From Aphelenchoides besseyi (taxonomy: Eukaryota; Nematoda; Chromadorea; Rhabditida; Aphelenchoididae): a DNA stretch of 64,000 nt. Both the position numbers and the translations under genes were made by a program. Below are positions 56,254-64,000 of the stretch, in pieces. The notes beneath the pieces are model-generated. The model was not told the DNA's origin. It saw only the letters and a list, made by a program, of their open reading frames with translations, and searched no databases. Location of the stretch: the NCBI GenBank assembly GCA_024699855.1, contig JAMPIQ010000002.1, positions 15,066,001 through 15,130,000 on the forward strand. The letters are read 5' to 3'. Positions within the stretch are counted from its first letter, which is position 1; each line of letters starts with the position of its first letter.

Positions 56254-57798
56254 TCACAACCTTGGGTCCATCATCAATGGCATTGACAATCGTTTTCTTT
56301 CAACATAAATGTACTTTATTGTAACATATTTTCGCATCTTGTTGACGACTCTTCTTCGGTGTTCAAGTTTTGTGAAGTCTAATCGCAACGTTGTGATATT
56401 TGGTTGGTCTTCCATTAAACTTTTTATCGGCCATTCATCACTCCAAACACTTTCCTGCTGATCCAGAAAAAACATTCCGTTGAATTTTTTTGTGGCTTTA
56501 AAACTCCGCTTCACACTAAAAGCCATCTAAGTTCCCATGCAACAACTGGTATATTCAAAATGAACAACGTTTGTATACATGATCATTGTGCTACTTTTTC
56601 TTTTCATAAAAACCTTTGATTTTATTCCTTTTCGATATCATAGCGAACATGTCAATGGGCAATTGCCGTCTCGTGGAGGAAGAAGAAAGTCCACAACGAT
56701 CACCAGTCTTCTCATCAACGAGTATCATTGTTGACTTTATTTGCCGCCTACCAACATCGTTCTTGTTTTCTCTTTTGATATTAATTGTGTTCTCCTACTC
56801 GTTGCAGTTTCGTCAAGTTTGTAATTGTAGCCGGAAGTGCGACTTATTGGATCCTCTTGATCATGACATTTCGCATACAAACATAAATTCCTTTGATATT
56901 TTTCCATTGCAATTACCTTCGATGATCTTTTCAAGCAGTCGAAGAAGACATTAGCTGTAAAGTCAGAACTAATAGTGCTTTACAAGCGAGTACTTGAGAT
57001 TACTCAATGGTGTGACGGTTGATTGATAAGTCGATCGAATTGACAAGTTTAATACTCGCCTATAAAACACAACTATCGATGTGCGTAGAGGAGAATGGCC
57101 GAGAGTATAATCGACCATCTTCTCGTCAAGCTCTCCACCATCGTCTGCTCAATTCCACTTGAACGGACCGTCACAACGGCTTTTGTTTTTTGGTGTGCCG
57201 CTTCTTTGCGACCGCAACCGACGAAGGCGCTCGGAACTGGACCTTCACGCCCCGTGGCCACATCTTCTATCAAAGCTGCTCGACAGACGACAGTTGGCGT
57301 ACGGAGCCGTCCAGTAAAGTCTGCAGCGAAAATGCGAAGATCTTTAAGCAGCTTTCAACGCTTTTCTTTCTTCACGTTTCCGGCGCCCGTTAGCACCGCA
57401 TCCTCTCATGTGGCATGTCCGAGCAGCTGGATCCAATCGCTTAAGCATAAACATCGGTTTATGATCTAATGCTCTGATTTTATTCGTAAGCTGTTCAATC
57501 GAATTCACGGGTCAGCGGATGGCAATTTGTTACGAATTGTTGTCGAATAACTTTTGAGTCACAATCCTTCAAATGATCGATTCATCTGCCACTCACTTGT
57601 TATTTTTAGGACCGCAAATGCGTTTGTCTCCGGGGATACAGTGCTCGTGGGTTGTTTTTTCACTTCCCAATCGTTTATCATCGGGAGTCACGAAACTTTT
57701 TTTGAAACGTGCTACAACATCCAAATCATTACACGTGTCTACGTACCTCGTTTTTAGCTTCGTATTTTGGTCGGCATGTTCGGTGCGACCTGAACGAT
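56254..57798. other. Interval between siah-1 and the receptor gene, with two weak coding candidates
   Basis: 56649-56954 (+) could encode a 102-residue one-TM protein beginning MSMGNCRLVEEEESPQRSP with helix FLFSLLILIVFSYSL; no splice or family support. 57170-57393 (+) has an open frame with a Cys-containing segment, NWTFTPRGHIFYQSCSTDD, that looks like part of a secreted protein; 57095-57180 starts MAESIIDHLLVKLSTIVCS in a different frame. I could not connect them. Both may be chance. Confidence 0.3.
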
Positions 57799-59762
57799 AT
57801 GATCGAAAAATGGACATTCTACGTCCCCCTTCTTTTGGCTTTTTTTACAATTGTCAATGGAAACGAGGATGCAAAACGTTTATACGACGATCTTATGGTC
57901 AACTACAATCGCCATCGTCGTCCATCGCCCAGTCCAAACGAACCGGTCACAATCAAACTCAAACTACGGTTATCACAAATCATCGACGTGGTACGTTCGT
58001 CTTCTTATTTTTTTACCCGTTGTTTCAGCACGAACTGGATCAAATTATGACCTGCAGTGTATGGTTGAAACAAGTTTGGACGGACAACAAACTCAAATGG
58101 GACCCAAAGAATTATGGAGGAGTGAGCAACTTGTACGTGCCCTATGAAATGATTTGGGTTCCCGATATTGTGCTCTATCAAAGGTACATTTTGTTGTTGC
58201 TTCGACATTACCACAATTGTTTCAGTGCGGACAGCAACTACAACATCACAATTTCCACCAAGGCCACGCTTCATTACACAGGCGAAGTCACTTGGGAGCC
58301 TCCGGCCATCTTCAAGTCACTTTGTCAAATTGACATTCTATGGTAGTAACAAAAACAATCTACTTTGAACACTAACTTTGTTTTCGAATTCACAACTTTT
58401 GTTCCCGTAAAATAATCTATATTGTGTTTTTCAGGTTTCCTGCTGACACACAACAATGTGAATTGAAATTCGGTTCCTGGACATATCCCGAATCTATGCT
58501 TAACATTCAATTACTCGACGCCGATTCGTACACCGAAGAAGTGCGCAACGATCATGGACAACTCGAGAATGTCACGGTCATAGTCGATGGTATCGGTGAG
58601 TCTTAGTGCAGATGTAATAGCTTTGTTTGCATAGATCTTAGCGACTACTATCCATCAGTCGAGTGGGATATCATGTCGAGAGAAGCGCGTCGAAGTGCAA
58701 AAACGTACCAAAGTTGTTGTCCTGATCAAGGCGCTTTTGTTTATGTTAACGTATGGGCTTCGTTATTTTGATTTAAACAGAAAAGTTTACAGTTCTACTT
58801 GGCTCTGCGTCGCAAGCCATTATTCTACACAGTAAATTTGGTCTTTCCGTGTGTTGGCATTTCGTTTCTAACAATTCTCGTCTTCTACCTCCCATCGGAA
58901 TCGGGTGAAAAGGTTTCGTTGTGTATCAATATCCTCGTCGCGTTGACCATGTTCTTCTTACTTTTGGTGAGGCAACGACTATGCTCTTCGAATCCCATCG
59001 GTTGTAGATTGAAATTATACCGGCCAACAGTATTAGTTTACCGTTCGTTGGCAAATATCTGATGTTCACAATGATCATGGTCACAACAAGTGTCTTTGTG
59101 ACTGTTGTTTGTAAGTGCGATTTAATCATTTGTTTTGATTTTATTATTCAGCATTACAACTTCATTTTCGCAAACCGACAACGCACACTATGGGTGAGGG
59201 TACGAAAACAATCTTCCTCAAATGGCTTCCACGACTTTTGTTCATGCGAAGGCCGTTGAATGAAGCAGGCGATACGTTACGACAAGTGGATCATGGGAAA
59301 AACAAAAAAGGTAAGACGTCACGACTAACGTTCAATACTCGAGGATCTTAAGGCGAGAAAATTGTCATCAATTATCACGAACATCGCGTATCACGAGACT
59401 TCATTTTGCACAACAGTCGTCCACGAGATGGTGCTGTCGAAAGTCGAATTCAAGAACTTTACAACTCGCCACCAGTGCTTAAATCATTCGAAAACATTTG
59501 TTTCATTGCCGAATTGCTCAAGAAAAAGGATCGAGACGACAAGGCAAGTTTCCATCTTATGCCCTTGAACAATCGCATTTAGGTCGACGAAGATTGGAAA
59601 TATGTTGCTATGGTCTTGGATCGACTGTTTCTGATCATTTTTTCGGTTGTTTGTTTTGTTGGCACGGGAGTCATTTTACTTCAAGCCCCAACGTTTTGGG
59701 ACGACCGCAGACCAGTCGATCTGTTCGCCACGGAACCAAGCCATCAGCCGCGATTGACTTGA
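57799..59762 (+). CDS. Nicotinic acetylcholine receptor-family subunit, alpha-type
   Basis: Ten exons in phase: 57799-57990, 58029-58183, 58226-58342, 58435-58595, 58635-58750, 58793-58966, 59008-59110, 59152-59310, 59353-59543, 59583-59762; 515 residues. Signal peptide ([15 protein letters not shown]), ligand-binding domain with [15 protein letters not shown] and VPDIVLYQ, the 13-residue Cys loop (Cys ~149 to ~163, [15 protein letters not shown]), vicinal Cys ~236-237 (YQSCCPD) that define an alpha subunit, then TM1-TM3 ([51 protein letters not shown]), a cytoplasmic loop with [10 protein letters not shown], and TM4 before FWDD. Glu in GEKV at the TM2 border and no Pro insertion indicate a cation channel. 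The last intron (59544-59582) starts with GC, not GT. I do not assign a named orthologue. Confidence 0.93.
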
Positions 59763-59929
59763 ACTTTCTTATATACTGCCAATGTCTCTTATAATACGAG
59801 TATCATAAATATTACATATACCAAAACTTGGGACCAATTAATAGTTCTTTTGACAAAACAAATGCGCTTGTTCTCAAGTGCTGATTGTCAACTACTTACT
59901 TCTTAATCTGCTTCTTCTATTAAGTGATT

Positions 59930-60047
59930 GTGTTCATCCATATCTCGTTGAATGCACGCCATCCCGTCCGATCTGGTAAGTTAAGCAACGATGAGCTTGA
60001 TTAGTACATGGATCAGAGACGTCCTTGGAATGTCAAGTGACGAACGC
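59930..60047 (+). rRNA. 5S ribosomal RNA gene, divergent
   Basis: 118 bp matching the nematode 5S core: CGTTGAATGCACGCCATCCC, GTCCGATCTGGTAAGTTAAG, then GATCAGAGACGTCC. The ends pair: 5' GTGTTC (59930-59935) with 3' GAACGC (60042-60047), six pairs including one G-U; CTTGA pairs with TCAAG in the inner arm. Both helices differ in sequence from the C. elegans form as I remember it, yet still pair. A T5 run (60048-60052) provides a Pol III terminator. Internal promoter boxes (AGTTAAGCAACG; GGATCAGAGACG) are recognisable with changes. It is a single gene here; no SL1 RNA gene is visible next to it. Confidence 0.85.
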
Positions 60048-60052
60048 TTTTT

Positions 60053-61195
60053 GCCACTATTTAACGACTTCTTTTTGCACTCAGTTTATGAATTACTTGT
60101 TTTAAAGCTTTTATTCAGTTAACAAGTAAAAAAAGAAACAAGAAAGCTGTTGGATCAATTGGGTGAAATACAAAGTGGCCTGTTCAATATCTTGGACCAG
60201 TTCCTATTGCTCGAACAGACACAGCGTCTTAAAGGGTTTCGGCCTTCAATGCCTTTATTCTCGGGTTATTGAACGCCGGCTAAACTGAGCGCCTTCGATA
60301 TAGTTCAAATGTCTAAAATGGCGGTTGGATCAGTGATCAAGCAGTCACCTACCTTCTTATATTGGCATTTTAATGCAGTAGGTATGGTTGTTTAGAAGGA
60401 AGCAGAGGAATGGGATGAGAATAAATGAGACGATGGAGTGATTGTTTTGACTCATTTCTATGGTTTGTATACTGTTCGAATGAGAACATCGAGACTGCAG
60501 AAGGCGATACCCGCAGTCATAGATGCATTAGCCTACGGTGAAAGAAACAGAAGGCGGTTGACAGCTCTTGGTAGACAAAAGATCACGAGTCCATTTACTA
60601 TCTGCGGGTTGTTTTTTGATCTCCGGACTTTCCCTCGGGTGTTAGTGAAGTTTGAATTCAGATGAGAAGATTGACGGCGTCCCTCAGAAAGCAAACATAT
60701 TTACTAAGACATCAACAACTGAGCTGTTGGTTCAGGTCACGTTCTTATGTGAAGTTGGTCTATAGATTGGTGATTCATTCTTATTTTACTGAACATAATT
60801 TCAAGTTTATTCTTTTAGTTTATGACTTTTTTGAAGTTAGATTATCGATTGTTTCTTTCATCAGTTCAATCGGATTATCGAACACAAAGAAATTGTAATG
60901 GATCCCAGTTAAACGACAGATTTCACGTTCATCGACGTAGTAAGCGTAAAGATCCTGAGTAAATGTCAATACCTTCTTTGATTTGTTTGTAGATTTCTGG
61001 TTTGTTGTCCTTTTACATTCTCATGCCAATGTGAAGCTTCAAATTCAAGTGCATAATTTTGATCATACGATGATAACAGTTAGTCTCTACAACTGTTAAC
61101 TGCCTGAACTCTTATTCATAATGTAGGTGAGTTGAAATAACAATAAACAAAGACGTCAACATCGAGATTTTAGCTCGAAAATTATAATCCGAAAT
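60053..61195. other. Intergenic, 5S rRNA to repeat copy B
   Basis: No gene recognised in about 1.1 kb. Open frames at 60438-60898 have no domain or splice support. Confidence 0.4.
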
Positions 61196-61788
61196 GTGAA
61201 CTTCCATTGACTACAACTCGGAAGCCAGTGACTGTAGAAGCTTGTGATTCACAGAAGAACAACAACTACTAATAAACTCTAAACCCTGTGAATATCAGTG
61301 GAATCCAATCAGCCACAGAGCTAAAACACACAACACCCCCATTCCCTTGTATAGCACGTCCATCATGCCAATTAATGTGTCTCTGAGATTCTGGCAACAA
61401 CTAGTGATCATATTACAAGATTAGAAAGCACAAAAGTCTGGCTATTCAACGTGTTCAAACTAGTAACCATCGGATAACTGAGAGAGAAATGAGAGCTCTC
61501 CAAAGCCGAACAATCAGTCAAAAATCGTCCGTAATTGCAAAAGTTTGTGGAGTTCTTCCTGTTAGTGATGGAGAGCTCTAAATTGACACACTCGTTAACG
61601 AGCTTAGAAGATTATAATTCCATGAATTTGGACAGCTGAGGTTGACCGAGAGCAGAATTGGAATCGAAAACATACTCAAAAACTGAGTCTTGCGAATTCG
61701 ACTATAACAACGATATTAGTCGATCTCAATCGCTATAATTTGCAAGAACAACTACTTAATATCACTGCAATTATTAGGGTTAATTGTG

Positions 61789-62213
61789 CATCAATCGGTT
61801 CACTTGTGGGTGAAACCGAATTTGAATACAAGTCATGAACATGCTTAGAAGTTTGTTGTTGTACTCTCAACCACTCAACTGAAGTGCAGAACCAATTGCA
61901 GTCCACTGAGAAGTGGATGTCGAAATCTCCGGATCATGAGCGGCTTTCTGTCCTGCAGTCACCAGCAGCTCATAGCCTAATGGTTGTGCGGAGGTACTGA
62001 CTTCGACTTCTTCGGAAGTTCGGGTCTCTTACCGAAGATTCACCAAGGCTATGAGTGTTGAATCGAGAGTTAGCATAACCCACCTCCGGGTGGGACCGTG
62101 TTCGGGTTCACGGTTGAAAGCGTCCCCAGGGGTTTTCCCCAGGCTCTCCCTTCGACTGCTTGGTGGTTATCACTTGTGGTAGCTTTCCTGACGCGGTTGT
62201 CAAAACAATTTTT
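61789..62213 (+). ncRNA. Candidate structured non-coding RNA, copy B
   Basis: Second copy of the block described at 41144, identical over 417 bp with all hairpins preserved, followed by AATTTTTG (T-run 62209-62213). The minus-strand open frame across it (62070-62267) looks like a by-product of the hairpins, not a gene. Confidence 0.5.
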
Positions 62214-62540
62214 GTCGTTAGTTTTGCATTTAAGATTTGATGGTTGGAAATGACCTTTTGATCTCAAGTTTGTGAATCCTTAATGCTCTTGATTGTCAAT
62301 CGGCTTTCAATGAAAGCAAGTCATAGTAGAAACGTAAAGAACTCACGGATTGAAGACATAAATCAATAGTCCTATTCGTGTTTAAGCGACAACAGAGAAC
62401 GAATTCGATGAGATCCACATGGGCAACCGAGTGATTTCATTGGACAGCAAATGCGTTCATTTCATTCATCCTAACAAAAAGCAAGTCAAATCCAAAGAAC
62501 AGTTTTATTGGTCTCAAGGACAACAGAAAAAGAGAAGAGC

Positions 62541-64000
62541 TCATTGGGCGGTAACTGGCAAAACGACCTCACCGGCGGCCGGTCCAGCTTTGAACGGAGC
62601 TTGCGCATCGGTTGCATCAACGGCGACCTCGGCGTATTGAACCACCATTTTGTCTTCTTTTGGAGCACCGCTCTGGAAAGGACGAGGATGAACGAGACCG
62701 GGAATCAATGAACTCATGAAATGAGTGATCATACGCGAACATACCCGCTGTATCTGGAGTAGGTCCACGTTCCAAGTGCAATGATAACCAACGTAAGCAT
62801 AAGCGAGAAAATCGACGCAATGGCATCCAATCCGAAAAGCTGCAGAAACTCTTGACAAGCATAGTTAACGACAATGAAGCAAACAAGCACGGCGGGCGTT
62901 CGCATTGATTTGAACAAATTCTTTGAGTTCTTGACTTTAACGAAACTTTCATACGATTCCTGAAAGACCATACTGTTGCTTGTCGAGATCGTTTTTGCTT
63001 ACCGTTATGTCTTCTTCAAGTTCCTCCAAGAACTGAAGAGCAAGTGCCGGTCCTCCCAATTTCTTGGTGTTTTTGAAGTTTCGAATCGCTTTGTTCCGAC
63101 AACAAATATGCTCACGCTCAAGTTCGGCAATTCCGATGTACGGCGTATCACCACCGCCCATAAAGAATCCTTTCAGATCTTCGAATGACTCTCGAATATG
63201 ATTTCGAATCTGTTGATGTGTTCCGGATGCAGTGTTGGGTTTGTTTCGAGTCGCCGTTCAAGCAGTCGACCACCGCCTTGGAAACCGTATTCGATTTGGT
63301 GCAGTAGTCCTCAATTACGCACCAGTAATACGAGTATCTGAAATCAATTCATAACCAAATACAAATTGTTTCCGACTTACTTGAAACGGTTTGCCGGTAC
63401 TCTCCTCCAACGCCAATTTGCCGTATTCCGCGAACAGTTGCAAATGTTCCAAATCGTCTTCGTAAATATTCGATTGCAAGTTGTAGATCTGTAACCAACG
63501 CTTTTTGGTCATCAGCTCGAGCTGTTTACTTGAATCGACGAGATCATTGTGGACAACGCGAAGATCGTTGCACAATCTTTCACTGTGCTTTGTTGATCGA
63601 AAGGGCCCTGCGTGTCCATCAGCAAGACGACCAGCTCTTCACCTTGTTTATTCAAAAGCTCCAAAACAACAAATTCATTTGAACGAACCTTGACAGGATA
63701 GGGTTTGGACCAGAATAGAATTCCGTTGGTGTCACGTTCGAAGCCGCCGTGCCATGAGAATCCCTGTAACGTCGGTTCGCGTTCAAGCCAATCCTCGTCC
63801 GCCGGTGATCCATCGGCCACGTATCGAGGTAACGAGGAAAGAAGTTCAACAAGAACTTTTTCCTTTTCGAAACTTTCCAGCCACTTCAATCACATAAACC
63901 TGAAAAGCAATCAAAATCCAAAGCCCCGAAACGTCAATTTACCTTTTTGTTCGCATACAGTGGATCGCAAAGAATCCGCTCCAGAGCATTTTGATTGATA
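62541..64000 (-). pseudogene. Atlastin-like pseudogene, copy B (5' part beyond the window)
   Basis: Same exon order as copy A. Extra damage here: a one-base deletion just after the P-loop lysine and a second shortly after (CTCGATACG against CTGCGATACG) shift the frame at 63830-63860; GFSW-R-GG-S has become GFSW-H-GG-F and DTQG-A has become DTQG-P; the penultimate C-terminal exon is lost with the 483-bp deletion. It keeps the phase-correct donor at 63380 that copy A has lost. The TGA at the V-R-N-W position and the following frameshift are the same as in copy A, so the ancestor was already broken. Confidence 0.85.

Larger units (their letters stand above)
61196..64000 (+). repeat. Duplicated unit, copy B (runs off the window)
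   Basis: Direct-orientation copy of 40543-43850. Lacks the 483 bp found at 42087-42569 of copy A; the junction is GTGATC|ATACGCG at about 62728-62735. Shows more coding damage than copy A in the atlastin exons. Confidence 0.9.

Noticed and set aside
56649..56954. One-TM protein candidate MSMGNCRLVEEEESPQRSP
   Set aside because: Single uninterrupted frame in a genome where genes are intron-rich, no family and no clear 3' signals; kept only as a weak note.
60438..60898. Two plus-strand frames after the 5S gene
   Set aside because: No domain, unusual composition and no splice links; probably chance.
62070..62267. 65-codon minus-strand frame across the 417-bp conserved block
   Set aside because: Explained by the hairpin-rich block; the same region in copy A is not open over the same span because of flanking indels, so coding constraint does not explain the identity.
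61196..64000. Reading the repeated units as an intact transposon
   Set aside because: No transposase, reverse transcriptase, terminal inverted repeats or target-site duplications were seen; content is gene-derived plus the structured block.

Overview
This window is nematode nuclear DNA, probably from a species well separated from Caenorhabditis elegans. The evidence is the gene content (UNC-44 giant ankyrin, parvin/PAT-6, an otopetrin, a Cys-loop receptor subunit, a LIN-24-like protein), many introns of only 38-50 bp, nematode-style TTTTCAG/TTTTAG acceptors, and a 5S rRNA gene that aligns with the nematode 5S core. There is no bacterial or viral content and I found no intact transposon. All gene models were read by eye from splice sites, reading-frame continuity and remembered families, with no database search. 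Layout: bases 1-144 are the last coding exon of a parvin gene (pat-6). A 3.6 kb non-coding stretch follows. Bases 3736-27384 hold one gene, unc-44, read in 22 exons with every junction in phase: N-terminal ankyrin repeats, ZU5/UPA, death domain, a long acidic tail, and a single 9.5 kb exon, about 5,770 residues in total. An alternative last exon with its own AATAAA predicts a short isoform. Bases 28319-38440 are a compact block of ordinary genes: a 12-TM otopetrin (-), an unrecognised conserved-looking gene (+) convergent with ITPase (-), a Skp1-related gene (+) and a carboxylesterase (+). Bases 39040-49140 look like a decaying neighbourhood. They hold a type I membrane protein gene whose frame is interrupted, an atlastin pseudogene inside a duplicated unit, a small two-TM gene, a USP7 relic without its catalytic domain, and an internally deleted UPF2 fragment. 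Bases 49406-59762 return to normal genes: a coiled-coil/TM protein (-), a LIN-24-like aerolysin-type protein (-), siah-1 (+) and an alpha-type acetylcholine-receptor-family subunit (+). Bases 59930-60047 are a divergent but structurally compensated 5S rRNA gene. From 61196 to the window end lies a second copy of the atlastin unit; a third, partial copy lies at 50377-50672. The most unusual signals are: (i) a 417-bp block identical in the two atlastin units although its flanks have diverged, full of perfect hairpins and ending at a T-run, which I read as a candidate structured non-coding RNA gene; (ii) five spaced glycine-rich hydrophobic segments and a degenerate VESE motif array inside the giant ankyrin exon; (iii) a USP7 relic whose Cys box has Trp instead of the catalytic Cys and is joined directly to the C-terminal ubiquitin-like region.
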